Source: Halomonas sp. UBA3074
GTDB taxonomy: Bacteria; Pseudomonadota; Gammaproteobacteria; Pseudomonadales; Halomonadaceae
Reading direction: 5' to 3'
Length of the DNA: 64,000 nt
Assembly: GCF_002366715.1 (NCBI RefSeq)
Contig: NZ_DFBS01000026.1
Coordinates: 62,001 to 126,000 of the forward strand
The notes beneath the pieces were generated by a model that had not been told where the DNA came from, did not search any database, and worked only from the letters and a program-made list of their open reading frames with translations. Shown here piece by piece: positions 9,601-18,338 of the stretch. A program made the translations under genes and the position numbers. The stretch's first letter is position 1. Every line of letters begins with the position of its first letter.

Positions 9601-10075
9601 GTTCATACACCGTTTCCACAGCGCGATACCCCGCTCGCGACAGTGATTCCCGAAACGTCTCGCGATTTAACCGCTCACCGGTTTTGAGCGCCATTACCCG
9701 TCCGGCAATATATTCAACCGGCGGTAAGCGTTGCATGAGTGTGTTGATGGGCACCAAGACGATGCCGCGTACGCCATCTTGCAACTGACGCAGCGTACGC
9801 AGGCGTGCCGACACAATATCCTGGTGAGGTGAAAAGCTATCATAAGGCAGCGTTTCCCAGTCGGGGAAAGGCAGCACCGGCACGTCGCTGTAGAAGTAGA
9901 GGTCTTGTTCAAGACGCTGTGCGCTGGCCGTATTGGGGGTGATGACCAACAACGGCGCCTGTTTGGCCACTCGGGAGAGCGCTAGAGCAGTCGCACTGCC
10001 CGGTGGCGATGTCCAATACAGCGTATCGCGTGTCCCTTGAGGCTGGGGCGGTTCGAGCAGAGAGAAAGTCGGCAT
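6626..10075 (-). CDS. mfd: Transcription-repair coupling factor
   Basis: Mfd removes RNA polymerase stalled at DNA damage and recruits UvrA. The protein has the N-terminal UvrB-like module, the RNA-polymerase-interacting domain, and a RecG-like SF2 translocase with GDVGFGKTEVA (Walker A, about residue 630), DEEH (Walker B) and GRVGRS (motif VI), then the C-terminal TRCF domain. I chose the ATG at 10075 (MPTFSLLEPP), giving 1149 residues against 1148 in E. coli. A GTG at 10126 would add 17 residues but has no clear ribosome site. It is divergent from the GAPDH gene. Confidence 0.96.
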   Translation of the reverse strand: MPTFSLLEPPQPQGTRDTLYWTSPPGSATALALSRVAKQAPLLVITPNTASAQRLEQDLYFYSDVPVLPFPDWETLPYDSFSPHQDIVSARLRTLRQLQDGVRGIVLVPINTLMQRLPPVEYIAGRVMALKTGERLNRETFRESLSRAGYRAVETVYEPGEYAMRGALIDLFAMGMDEPIRIDLFDDEIDTLRHFDPGSQRSTEKRESLELLPAHEYSLSRSAIACFREQFETLFDVDPRQCPLYNDALKGIPSPGLEHYLPLFFEHTASLFDHLTNDTRVALLPGIFHAAEQHWQSIDARYVNLGVDPTRPLLPPHRAFFPVSDVFSAIKSRPRLELTEDSEQRHAQQPEAIALPTLAINARAKQPLGELTGFLKANPQTRVLFVAESRGRREAMEEILAPLGLALPHADSFQDFLASEHHYAITEGLVDSGLWLDNPSIAVISETELFGDVVRQSRRREKATDDNELAVRHLSELREGAPVVHQAHGVGRYLGLETLEAGGQANEFLALSYADGAKLYVPVDSLHMISRYSGAGHELAPLHKLGSDQWEKARRKAAEKIRDTAAELLDVYARREAQQGVVYEAPGDEYVRFASNFPFEETADQHAAIEAVISDMTSPQPMDRVVCGDVGFGKTEVAMRAAFLAVQSGRQVVVLVPTTLLARQHFENFRDRFADTAVNIGLISRFTSGKEVTQTLESIKSGQTDIVIGTHKLLSKSVELPKMGLLIIDEEHRFGVAQKEKLKTLRAEVDILTLTATPIPRTLNMAMSGIRDLSIIATPPARRLSVKTFVQQHDPSIIKEALLREILRGGQVYVLHNEVKTIENSAEKIRELIPEARVAVAHGQLPERSLERIMSDFYHRRFNVLVCSTIIETGIDVPSANTIIIERADKFGLAQLHQLRGRVGRSHHQAYAYLLTPPPKAMTRDAIKRLEAISASDDLGAGFTLASHDMEIRGAGELLGDEQSGQMETIGYTLYMEMLDRAVKAIRAGKTPNIDAPFNTGVEISLNLPALIPNDYIHDVQQRLVIYKRIANTQSDSELKELQVELIDRFGLLPAPLKNLIRQTKLRHRAEQLGISKIEAGESRGRVLFDGSTQVDPLTLVTLIQTSPKHYRLDGSDTLRFELPMESVDKRFQQLENLLSTLNQKVAAA

Positions 10076-10306
10076 AAGCAAGATATCGTTTTGCGCTGAA
10101 ACGGAAAGCAGATCATACACGATCACCCGTTTCAGTTAGAGTGCCACGGGCAAGGAGGGAGTGAATCAGTCAGGAAAAGGTTTTGTAGTGAGATTGGCGA
10201 TTCTGTAATACCCCTACATGTTGTGCGACTATCCATTCATTGCGATGGCTGCGCTCGCCCCGGATAATAGGCATAAATTATTGTCCATTACCTGATGAGG
10301 CCGCAC

Positions 10307-11761
10307 GTGAGTCAGCAAGCGCTCGAAAATGTTTTTCAAGAATGGCAAGGCAACGAAGCCTTGGCGGAGCAGATGATCCCATTGGTAGGGCAGCTCTATC
10401 GTCAGAACAATGTCGTTGCCACCATGTTCGGACGTTCGCTCATTAAACGGTCAGTCATCCGTATTCTTAAAGACCACCGCTTTGTGCGCAAACTCGAGGG
10501 CACAGAACTCGCCGTTGAAGATACTTACCCCATCCTTAAAAGCATGGTGGAACTAAACCTCGGCCCGGCGCATGTTGATGTGGGTAAGTTGGGGGTAATG
10601 TTCAAGCGTCAGGGCGGTGGTGATGTTGAAGCCTTCCTGCGCAAAGAACTCCACGAAATCATTGATGGTTATCAGCCAGGCGCGAGCACCGGCGAGCCCC
10701 AAGATGTAGTGCTTTATGGTTTTGGCCGTATTGGTCGCTTGCTGGCCCGCGTGATGGTGGAGAAGGCCGGTGGCGGTAATCTGCTGCGTTTGCGCGCTAT
10801 TGTCGTACGGGGTCGTGGTGATGTGGCAAAAGACCTGGAAAAGCGCGCCAGCCTGCTGCGCCGCGATTCAGTACATGGGCCGTTCGATGGCACCATTATG
10901 GTCGATGCCGAAGCGCGTACGCTGACGGTTAACGGCAATGTAATTCAGGTTATTTATGCCGACTCTCCCAGCGAGATCGACTATACCGAATACGATATTC
11001 ATAATGCCGTGATTGTCGATAACACCGGTATCTGGCGCGATGAAGCGGGCTTGGGGCAGCACCTGGAATGCAAAGGTGCCGCGAAAGCTTTGCTAACGGC
11101 GCCGGGCAAAGGCGATATTAAAAATATCGTTTATGGCATTAACCATGAGTCTATCGGCGACAACGACCTAATTGTGTCCGCTGCATCGTGCACCACCAAT
11201 GCGATCGTGCCGGTTCTGAAGGTGTTGAACGATGAGTATGGGGTGGTCAACGGGCATGTTGAGACCGTCCATGCCTATACCAATGACCAGAACCTCATCG
11301 ATAACTACCATAAAGGCGACCGCCGTGGCCGCAGTGCGGCGCTGAACATGGTGTTGACTGAGACCGGTGCAGCAAAAGCTGTCGCTAAGGCGTTGCCTGA
11401 GCTTGAAGGTAAACTGACCGGTAACGCGATTCGTGTACCTATCCCCAATGTTTCCATGGCCATTCTTAACCTGACCCTGGACAAAACTACCGATGCTGCG
11501 GCGCTAAACGACTACTTGCGCCGCATGTCGATCAATTCCGCCTACCAGAAGCAGATCGATTTTGTGGATTCCGCCGAGGTGGTCTCGTCCGACTTTGTGG
11601 GTAACCGCCATGCCGGTATTGTCGATGCCAAAGCGACGATCGCGAACGGTCATCATGCTGTCGTTTATATGTGGTATGACAATGAGTTCGGCTATAGCTG
11701 CCAAGTGGTGCGAATTTTACAGCAGATGTCCAACGTGCGGTTTTTAAAGCTGCCGCGCTAA
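10307..11761 (+). CDS. Glyceraldehyde-3-phosphate dehydrogenase with N-terminal extension
   Basis: NAD(P)-dependent GAPDH of about 484 residues, well over the usual 330. The Rossmann motif YGFGRIGRLL lies after an extra N-terminal region of about 130 residues; the catalytic Cys is in SAASCTTNA (about residue 295). Long GAPDHs of this kind sit next to mfd in Pseudomonas (PA3001-like) and occur in Vibrio. The GTG at 10307 (MSQQALENVF) has GAGG 7-8 bases upstream; the ATG at 10295 has none. The extension is predicted helical (QLYRQNNVVATMFGRSLI), of unknown role. Its direction in vivo (glycolytic or gluconeogenic) cannot be told from sequence. Confidence 0.9.
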   Translation: MSQQALENVFQEWQGNEALAEQMIPLVGQLYRQNNVVATMFGRSLIKRSVIRILKDHRFVRKLEGTELAVEDTYPILKSMVELNLGPAHVDVGKLGVMFKRQGGGDVEAFLRKELHEIIDGYQPGASTGEPQDVVLYGFGRIGRLLARVMVEKAGGGNLLRLRAIVVRGRGDVAKDLEKRASLLRRDSVHGPFDGTIMVDAEARTLTVNGNVIQVIYADSPSEIDYTEYDIHNAVIVDNTGIWRDEAGLGQHLECKGAAKALLTAPGKGDIKNIVYGINHESIGDNDLIVSAASCTTNAIVPVLKVLNDEYGVVNGHVETVHAYTNDQNLIDNYHKGDRRGRSAALNMVLTETGAAKAVAKALPELEGKLTGNAIRVPIPNVSMAILNLTLDKTTDAAALNDYLRRMSINSAYQKQIDFVDSAEVVSSDFVGNRHAGIVDAKATIANGHHAVVYMWYDNEFGYSCQVVRILQQMSNVRFLKLPR

Positions 11762-11816
11762 TCAATCAAGCTACATTGGCCTCACAGCGGGGCTGTCAGG
11801 CGAAATACTGACTCAG

Positions 11817-11842
11817 CGCCACCTTCGGGTGGCGTTTTTTTT
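11817..11842 (+). terminator. Intrinsic terminator of the GAPDH gene
   Basis: Perfect stem CGCCACC-ttcg-GGTGGCG followed by eight T residues. Confidence 0.92.
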
Positions 11843-11898
11843 GCCTGTATGTGCTCTTTTGCCAATGTATATAGCACTTTTGGAGATCATCAGGGATG

Positions 11899-11927
11899 TG
11901 GTCATTGGACGCGCTTGTCTTTATAAT
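11899..11927 (+). promoter_or_regulatory. Candidate sigma-70 promoter of the nqr operon
   Basis: TGGTCA, 17 bases, then a perfect TATAAT at 11922-11927, downstream of the GAPDH terminator and about 140 bases before nqrA. The -35 box matches 4 of 6 consensus bases. Confidence 0.5.
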
Positions 11928-12069
11928 ACGATGGATTTTTCGGGGTGGTTCAAGTGCTGCTTGGGCCGGACTGGTAACAATCTGAGCAGAACACAATAAT
12001 TCGCTGAGCAGAAAATAAGCATTCGAACCCCATACCTTCGTATATCCGATCCAACAACTGGGCGAGACT

Positions 12070-13434
12070 ATGATCGAAGTCAAAAAAGGCCTGGATCTCC
12101 CCATCACGGGAGCGCCCGAGCAGCGTATTGAAGATGCGCGGCCTGTGCGCCACGTGGCAATCCTGGGTACCGACTACGTTGGCATGAAGCCAACGATGGA
12201 AGTTCAGGAAGGGGATAAGGTCAAACTAGGCCAATTGCTCTTCACCGACAAGAAGATTGATGGCGTGCGCTATACAGCGCCTGCCGCTGGTGAAGTGCTT
12301 GCAATAAACCGTGGCGAAAAACGTCGTTTACTATCTGTTGTGATCAAAGTCGACGAGACTGAGGAAGCGGTTGAATTCGCTGCTCACGATCGTAATGCCT
12401 TAGCGCAGCTTGAACGCCAAGTCGTTGTTGACCAACTGGTGGAGTCGGGACTCTGGACAGCGTTACGCACGCGTCCTTTTTCACGCACGCCAGCACTCGA
12501 CAGCGTACCGAGCGATATTTTTGTCACTGCCGTGGATACCCATCCACTGAGCCCTGATCCTGCACTGATCATCAATGAGCAGCCGCAGGCATTTGAAGAT
12601 GGCCTCAAGGTGCTAGCGCGCCTGACCGAGGGCAACGTCTTCCTGTGTACAGGTGACAACGGCAAGAGTGAAAATGCCTCGATTCCAGGCGGTGATATCG
12701 AGGGCGTCAAAACTGAAAGTTTTGCTGGGCCACACCCGGCTGGCCTCGTCGGTACGCATATTCATTTCCTTTCTCCCGTCGCGCTGCATAAGCAGGTGTG
12801 GCACATTGGCTATCAGGACGTTATTGCGTTCGGTAAGTTCTTTGTAGAAGGGAAGCTGGATATGAGCCGTGTGGTTGCCATTGGGGGGCCACGTGCTGAA
12901 AAACCCCGCTTGGTGCGTACTCGCATCGGCGCCAGTACGGATGAACTCCTGGCAGAAGAAGTCATCAAACCCGATGACACCCGCGTGATTTCTGGTTCTG
13001 TGTTTTCCGGCTTTACGGCGGAAGGGAAGCTGACCTACCTAGGGCGCTTTAACAATCAAATCAGTTTGATTGAAGAAGGTAACAAGCGCATCTTGATGGG
13101 TTGGTTGTCACTCGGCGCAGATCGACACTCTGTCCTGGGTATTTACCTTTCCAGAATTAAAGGCCTACGTAACTACGCACCGACCACTTCAACCAATGGG
13201 TCTGAGCGAGCGATGGTACCCGTTGGTTCTTATGAGACGGTGATGCCGTTGGATATCATGCCAACTCAGCTACTGCGTTCGCTGATCGTGGGCGACATTG
13301 AAGTTGCCATGCAGCTTGGGTGTTTGGAGCTGGACGAAGAGGATCTGGCGCTGTGTACGTATGTTTGCCCCGGCAAATACGAATATGGCCCCATCCTGCG
13401 TGACAATCTCTCCATGATCGAGAAAGAGGCCTGA
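12070..13434 (+). CDS. nqrA: Na+-translocating NADH:quinone reductase subunit A
   Basis: A peripheral subunit of the Na+-NQR complex, which oxidises NADH, reduces ubiquinone and pumps Na+ out. The 454-residue length and the opening IEVKKGLDLPITGAPEQ match NqrA. There are no membrane segments. It is the first gene of an uninterrupted nqrABCDEF operon; its TGA overlaps the ATG of nqrB (ATGA). The ribosome site is weak (GGGCGAG). Confidence 0.96.
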   Translation: MIEVKKGLDLPITGAPEQRIEDARPVRHVAILGTDYVGMKPTMEVQEGDKVKLGQLLFTDKKIDGVRYTAPAAGEVLAINRGEKRRLLSVVIKVDETEEAVEFAAHDRNALAQLERQVVVDQLVESGLWTALRTRPFSRTPALDSVPSDIFVTAVDTHPLSPDPALIINEQPQAFEDGLKVLARLTEGNVFLCTGDNGKSENASIPGGDIEGVKTESFAGPHPAGLVGTHIHFLSPVALHKQVWHIGYQDVIAFGKFFVEGKLDMSRVVAIGGPRAEKPRLVRTRIGASTDELLAEEVIKPDDTRVISGSVFSGFTAEGKLTYLGRFNNQISLIEEGNKRILMGWLSLGADRHSVLGIYLSRIKGLRNYAPTTSTNGSERAMVPVGSYETVMPLDIMPTQLLRSLIVGDIEVAMQLGCLELDEEDLALCTYVCPGKYEYGPILRDNLSMIEKEA

Positions 13435-14660
13435 TGATGGGTATTCAACAGACACTCCAAAATATCGAGCCGCATTTCCACAAAGGCGGAAAGTACGAAA
13501 AGTTCTATCCGCTCTTTGAAGCGGTAGATACTATTTTTTATTCGCCGCCGAGTGTTGCTAAAACCACCGCCCACGTGCGTGACGGTATCGATCTAAAACG
13601 CATCATGATTACCGTATGGATGTGTACCTTCCCCGCCATGTTCTTCGGTATGTGGAACGCTGGCTGGCAGGCCAATACGGCGATCGACGCAGGCTACGCC
13701 TCAATGGGTGGCTGGCGCGAAGCGATCATGATGACGCTCGCCTCGGGCCATGATGCCAGCAGCTTATGGGCTAACTTTGTCCTGGGCGCTACCTACTTCC
13801 TGCCTATCTACCTGGTCACTTTTGTGGTCGGTGGCTTTTGGGAAGTACTGTTTGCCATTAAGCGTGGCCATGAAGTGAACGAAGGTTTCTTCGTTACTTC
13901 CGTGCTATTCGCGCTGATCCTGCCCGCGACGATTCCGCTCTGGCAGGTTGCGTTGGGTATCACCTTTGGTGTGGTCATTGGTAAAGAGATTTTCGGTGGT
14001 ACGGGCAAGAACTTCTTGAACCCCGCGTTGACTGGCCGTGCATTTCTCTACTTTGCTTACCCCGCGCAGATTTCGGGTGATGCGGTATGGGTTGCTGCTG
14101 ATGGCTACACCGGTGCAACGGCACTTTCGCTGGCCTTCCAAGACGGCATGTCTGCGTTGACCGACACCTTTAGCTGGTGGGATGCCTTCCTTGGCTTCAT
14201 CCCCGGTTCTGTCGGTGAAGTCTCGACGCTGGCGATCTTCATTGGTGCCGCAGTGCTGTTGTGGACACGCATTGCCTCGTGGCGAATCATGCTAGGTGTT
14301 TTCTTAGGCATGGTGGTGACCAGCACGCTGTTCAACCTCATTGGCTCAGACTCCAACGAAATGTTTGCCATGCCGTGGTACTGGCATCTGGTGATCGGTG
14401 GTTTTGCATTCGGTATGGTGTTCATGGCCACTGACCCTGTATCAGCGTCAATGACCAACCAGGGCCGCTTGATATTTGGCGCACTGATTGGTGTGATGAC
14501 CGTTTTGATTCGCGTTGTGAACCCGGCTTTCCCAGAAGGCATCATGCTGGCGATCCTGTTTGCTAATCTGTTTGCACCGCTGATTGACCATTTCTTCGTC
14601 CAGGCCAACATCAAGCGTCGCGTCAAGCGCACCGGCGTACCGGCCGAGGAGACTGCCTAA
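13434..14660 (+). CDS. nqrB: Na+-NQR subunit B (FMN and Na+ channel subunit)
   Basis: A 408-residue polytopic membrane subunit that carries a covalently bound FMN and riboflavin and forms much of the sodium path. The flavin attachment motif is seen in DGYTGATALS, with the acceptor Thr at residue 229 (equivalent to Thr236 in Vibrio). About ten hydrophobic helices are evident. A second in-frame ATG follows immediately. Start and stop overlap the neighbouring nqrA and nqrC (ATGA, TAATG). Confidence 0.96.
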   Translation: MMGIQQTLQNIEPHFHKGGKYEKFYPLFEAVDTIFYSPPSVAKTTAHVRDGIDLKRIMITVWMCTFPAMFFGMWNAGWQANTAIDAGYASMGGWREAIMMTLASGHDASSLWANFVLGATYFLPIYLVTFVVGGFWEVLFAIKRGHEVNEGFFVTSVLFALILPATIPLWQVALGITFGVVIGKEIFGGTGKNFLNPALTGRAFLYFAYPAQISGDAVWVAADGYTGATALSLAFQDGMSALTDTFSWWDAFLGFIPGSVGEVSTLAIFIGAAVLLWTRIASWRIMLGVFLGMVVTSTLFNLIGSDSNEMFAMPWYWHLVIGGFAFGMVFMATDPVSASMTNQGRLIFGALIGVMTVLIRVVNPAFPEGIMLAILFANLFAPLIDHFFVQANIKRRVKRTGVPAEETA

Positions 14661-15481
14661 TGGCACAAGGTAACAACTCCATCAAGAAAGTCCTGATAGT
14701 GGCGTTCGCACTTTGTATCGTGTGTTCCGTCATTGTCTCGACGGCGGCGGTCGCCTTGCGACCCGCCCAACAGCTTAACCAGGAACTGGATCGTAAAACC
14801 AATATCTTGAACGTTGCCAAGCTGTATGAGCCTGGCATGGACGTTGAAGAGGTGTTTAGCGAAGAAATCACCGCGCGGGTCGTTGACCTTGATACCGGTG
14901 AGTACTCCGAAGAGCACGACCCGGAGACTTACGATAGCTTTGAGGCCGCTCGTGACCCTGCTTCTGGCCGAACGCTGTCGGGTGATCAGGATATCGCGGG
15001 CCTATCGCGGGTTGAAAACTTCGCTACGGTCTACCTGATTGGTGGTGAAGAAGATCCTGAACAGATCGTGCTGCCTATTCGTGGCCAGGGCCTGTGGGGC
15101 TTGATGCGCGGCTTCTTGGCAGTAGAAGGTGATGGCAATACGATTGTCAGTATCACCTACTACGAGCACAGTGAAACGCCAGGCCTGGGTGCTGAAGTAA
15201 ACAATCCGCGTTGGCAAGCCCAGTGGGAAGGCAAGAAAATTTACGATGAAGAGGGCGACCTCTCACCGGAAATTCACCTGACCAAAGGCGGCGCTAGCGA
15301 CGAATACGAAGTAGATGCGCTATCTGGCGCTACGCTGACCAGTAACGGCGTGACCAATATGCTGCAGTTCTGGTTAAGCGAAGAAGCTTTCGGTCCCTAT
15401 TTGGCTAAATTCCGCAGCGGTACTGAGCCGGAAGACGCCGAAGAGACCGACACCAACTTCGAAGACGTTGAGGGGGCCTGA
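14660..15481 (+). CDS. nqrC: Na+-NQR subunit C (FMN-binding)
   Basis: A 273-residue subunit with one N-terminal transmembrane helix (about 9-30) and a periplasmic flavin domain. The covalent FMN motif is SGATLTS, with the acceptor Thr at residue 225, the same number as in Vibrio. Flavinylation needs the transferase ApbE, whose gene is not in this operon. The start overlaps the nqrB stop. Confidence 0.96.
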   Translation: MAQGNNSIKKVLIVAFALCIVCSVIVSTAAVALRPAQQLNQELDRKTNILNVAKLYEPGMDVEEVFSEEITARVVDLDTGEYSEEHDPETYDSFEAARDPASGRTLSGDQDIAGLSRVENFATVYLIGGEEDPEQIVLPIRGQGLWGLMRGFLAVEGDGNTIVSITYYEHSETPGLGAEVNNPRWQAQWEGKKIYDEEGDLSPEIHLTKGGASDEYEVDALSGATLTSNGVTNMLQFWLSEEAFGPYLAKFRSGTEPEDAEETDTNFEDVEGA

Positions 15482-15483
15482 TC

Positions 15484-16152
15484 ATGGCGGACGTAAATGC
15501 AAAAGGCGTTTTAACGGCGCCTATTTTCCAGAACAACCCCATTGCGTTGCAAATCCTGGGGATTTGTTCGGCACTGGCGGTCACCACCAGTATGAGCGTA
15601 TCGCTCGTGATGGCGCTGGCGGTTATTTTCGTAACGGCATTCTCTAATCTATTCGTATCGCTGATCCGGAATCATATCCCTTCCTCGATTCGTATCATCG
15701 TGCAGATGACCATCATTGCCTCGCTGGTCATCGTGGTCGATCAGATTCTGAAAGCGTATGCCTATGAGATGTCCAAGCAGCTTTCTGTCTTCGTTGGCTT
15801 GATCATCACTAACTGTATCGTCATGGGGCGTGCAGAAGGTTTTGCGATGTCCAACACGCCGGGCATGTCGTTTCTAGACGGTGTGGGCAACGGCCTGGGA
15901 TATGGCTTCGTGCTTATGGTGGTAGGCTTCTTCCGTGAGCTACTCGGTGCAGGCAGCGTCTTTGGTATTACTATCCTGCAAACCGTTCAAAACGGTGGCT
16001 GGTACGTACCCAACGGCTTGCTGTTACTGCCGCCTTCGGCGTTCTTCATTATCGGCTTACTGATCTGGGTGATGCGTTCCGTCAACCCCGAGCAGGTAGA
16101 AGATAATGAGTTCAAAATGAAGGAAAACACCAAGCCCAAGGAGGCCGTGTAA
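15484..16152 (+). CDS. nqrD: Na+-NQR subunit D
   Basis: A 222-residue hydrophobic subunit with six predicted transmembrane helices, homologous to NqrE and RnfA/RnfE. Together with NqrE it coordinates the membrane-embedded iron centre through conserved Cys residues (here in LQILGICSAL and LIITNCIVMG). Two bases separate it from nqrC and one from nqrE. Confidence 0.95.
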   Translation: MADVNAKGVLTAPIFQNNPIALQILGICSALAVTTSMSVSLVMALAVIFVTAFSNLFVSLIRNHIPSSIRIIVQMTIIASLVIVVDQILKAYAYEMSKQLSVFVGLIITNCIVMGRAEGFAMSNTPGMSFLDGVGNGLGYGFVLMVVGFFRELLGAGSVFGITILQTVQNGGWYVPNGLLLLPPSAFFIIGLLIWVMRSVNPEQVEDNEFKMKENTKPKEAV

Positions 16153-16153
16153 C

Positions 16154-16771
16154 ATGGAACATTATCTGAGTCTTTTTGTTGCCTCGGTGTTTGTCGAGAA
16201 CATGGCACTGGCCTTCTTCCTGGGGATGTGTACTTTCCTGGCCGTGTCCAAGAAAGTGTCCTCGGCGATTGGCTTGGGAATCGCGGTAATCGTAGTATTA
16301 ACCGTGACCGTGCCGGTCAACAATTTGGTTTTCACTTACTTGCTTCAGGAAGGCGCGCTCACCTGGACCGGTATCAGTGGTGCTGAAAATATTGACCTCT
16401 CTTTCCTTGGCTTGCTTTCCTACATCGGTGTTATTGCTGCACTCGTACAAATCATGGAAATGTTCCTCGATAAGTACGTGCCGTCGCTCTACAACGCGCT
16501 AGGGGTTTTCCTGCCGCTGATTACCGTTAACTGTGCCATCCTGGGTGGTGTACTGTTCATGGTAGAGCGTAGCTATAACTTTGGTGAAGCCGTGGTCTAT
16601 GGCTTTGGTGCAGGTACCGGCTGGGCGCTAGCAATCGCAGCACTGGCGGGTATCCGTGAAAAGCTAAAGTACAGCGATGTGCCGGGTGGCCTCCAAGGGC
16701 TGGGCATTACTTTCATCACCGTGGGGCTAATGTCGTTGGGCTTTATGTCCTTCTCGGGCATTCAGCTTTAA
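16154..16771 (+). CDS. nqrE: Na+-NQR subunit E
   Basis: A 205-residue membrane subunit with six helices, the partner of NqrD. The conserved Cys residues are in FFLGMCTFLA and TVNCAILGG. It starts one base after nqrD. The 72-base gap before nqrF is the largest in the operon and contains a perfect hairpin. Confidence 0.95.
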   Translation: MEHYLSLFVASVFVENMALAFFLGMCTFLAVSKKVSSAIGLGIAVIVVLTVTVPVNNLVFTYLLQEGALTWTGISGAENIDLSFLGLLSYIGVIAALVQIMEMFLDKYVPSLYNALGVFLPLITVNCAILGGVLFMVERSYNFGEAVVYGFGAGTGWALAIAALAGIREKLKYSDVPGGLQGLGITFITVGLMSLGFMSFSGIQL

Positions 16772-16786
16772 TCGGAGCCGGTTTTT

Positions 16787-16811
16787 CCCGGCAGTGCCTA
16801 GCACTGCCGGG
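16787..16811 (+). promoter_or_regulatory. Perfect 11-bp hairpin between nqrE and nqrF
   Basis: CCCGGCAGTGC, CTA, GCACTGCCGGG. No T-tract follows, so this is more likely an mRNA-stabilising or processing hairpin than a full terminator. It would affect NqrF output relative to the membrane subunits; that effect is inference. Confidence 0.6.
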
Positions 16812-16843
16812 TAATAGAAAACCTCCAGCAATAGGAAACCGAC

Positions 16844-18076
16844 ATGGTTGATACAACAGTCATCTTGCTCGGTGTTGTCATGTTCACGGTCATCGTTATT
16901 AGCTTAACGGCGATCATTCTGGCAGCGCGCAGCAAGCTAGTGAGTAGCGGGGACGTGACCATTGAGGTGAATGGCGACCCTGAGCATACGCTGAAGACCC
17001 AAGCCGGTGGCAAGCTGCTAAATACGCTTGCTGCTAACGGCATTTTCCTCTCATCTGCCTGTGGTGGCGGTGGTTCTTGTGCCCAGTGCAAATGCCGTGT
17101 GGAAGAGGGTGGTGGCTCTATTCTGCCGACAGAAGAGTCGCACTTCACCATGCGTGAGAAGAAAGAGGGCTGGCGCCTCTCTTGTCAGGTACCTGTCAAA
17201 CAGGATATGAAAGTTGAAGTACCTGAAGAAGTGTTTGGCGTTAAAAAGTGGGAAACTGAGGTTGTCGCGAACCCCAACGTTGCCACCTTTATCAAAGAGC
17301 TGAACCTGAAACTGCCTGAAGGCGAAGAAGTCGCCTTCCGTGCTGGTGGCTATGTGCAGCTTGTGGCGCCGCCCTATGACGTCAAGTTCTCTGACTTCGA
17401 TATTGAAGAAGAGTACCGCGGCGATTGGGAAAAATTTGATATGTTCAAAATTTCCCATAAGAACAACGAGGAAATCATTCGCGCTTACTCTATGGCGAAC
17501 TACCCGGATGAAAAGGGTATCCTCAAGTTCAATATCCGTATTGCAACACCGCCTCCGGGCACTAACCATCCGCCTGGTCTGATGTCTACCTACGTCTTCA
17601 GCTTGAAAGAAGGCGATAAAGTGACTGTCATGGGGCCGTTCGGTGAGTTCTTTGCTCGCGATACTGACGCCGAGATGATCTTTATCGGTGGTGGTGCAGG
17701 TATGGCACCGATGCGCAGTCACATCTTCGATCAGCTGAAGCGCTTGAAGTCTGATCGTAAGATTACCTTCTGGTACGGTGCACGCTCTTGGCGTGAAACC
17801 TTCTATAACGAAGAGTATGACCAGTTAGCCGAAGAGTTCCCCAACTTTGAATGGCACTTGGCGCTGTCTGATCCACAGCCAGAAGATAATTGGGAAGGGC
17901 CGACAGGCTTTATCCATAACGTGCTGTACGAGAACTATCTCAAGGACCATCCGGCTCCTGAAGATTGCGAGTACTACATGTGTGGGCCGCCCATGATGAA
18001 CGCCTCGGTTATCAAGCTATTGCTGGATATGGGCGTCGAGCCGGAAAACATCCTATTGGATGACTTCGGCGGATAA
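16844..18076 (+). CDS. nqrF: Na+-NQR subunit F (NADH dehydrogenase, FAD, 2Fe-2S)
   Basis: A 410-residue electron-entry subunit. It has an N-terminal membrane helix (about 5-27), a ferredoxin domain whose cluster ligands are Cys73, Cys79, Cys82 and Cys114, an FAD site (RAYSMANYP) and a C-terminal NADH-binding domain (GGGAGMAPMRSH; YYMCGPPMM). It is the last gene of the operon and is followed by a strong terminator. Confidence 0.97.
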   Translation: MVDTTVILLGVVMFTVIVISLTAIILAARSKLVSSGDVTIEVNGDPEHTLKTQAGGKLLNTLAANGIFLSSACGGGGSCAQCKCRVEEGGGSILPTEESHFTMREKKEGWRLSCQVPVKQDMKVEVPEEVFGVKKWETEVVANPNVATFIKELNLKLPEGEEVAFRAGGYVQLVAPPYDVKFSDFDIEEEYRGDWEKFDMFKISHKNNEEIIRAYSMANYPDEKGILKFNIRIATPPPGTNHPPGLMSTYVFSLKEGDKVTVMGPFGEFFARDTDAEMIFIGGGAGMAPMRSHIFDQLKRLKSDRKITFWYGARSWRETFYNEEYDQLAEEFPNFEWHLALSDPQPEDNWEGPTGFIHNVLYENYLKDHPAPEDCEYYMCGPPMMNASVIKLLLDMGVEPENILLDDFGG

Positions 18077-18105
18077 AAATCGATGTCAGATCGATTGTCT
18101 AGCAG

Positions 18106-18138
18106 CGGGGCTGGCCTTATGGCTAGCCCCGTTTGTTT
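18106..18138 (+). terminator. Terminator of the nqr operon
   Basis: An 11-bp stem CGGGGCTGGCC/GGCTAGCCCCG with one G-U pair, then TTTGTTT. Confidence 0.85.
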
Positions 18139-18338
18139 ATAAGCTGGCATAAGCAGGTGAGCGGCGATAGTCAGCATCAATGGCATACGCTTACGCTGAT
18201 AACAAGGGCGTCACTGAGTTACAATGCACTAGAAACAAGACCGCGAGGCACTTACCGAACTGAATGTTGTAAAGATAAAATTGTCGGAAGGTAAGCTTAA
18301 AAATGTAACGCCATGCAGAGTATGGCTGGGAGGTTGAG

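Noticed and set aside
17051..17722. 223-codon minus-strand ORF within nqrF
   Set aside because: nqrF carries all four cluster cysteines and flavin motifs; the antisense product has atypical composition.
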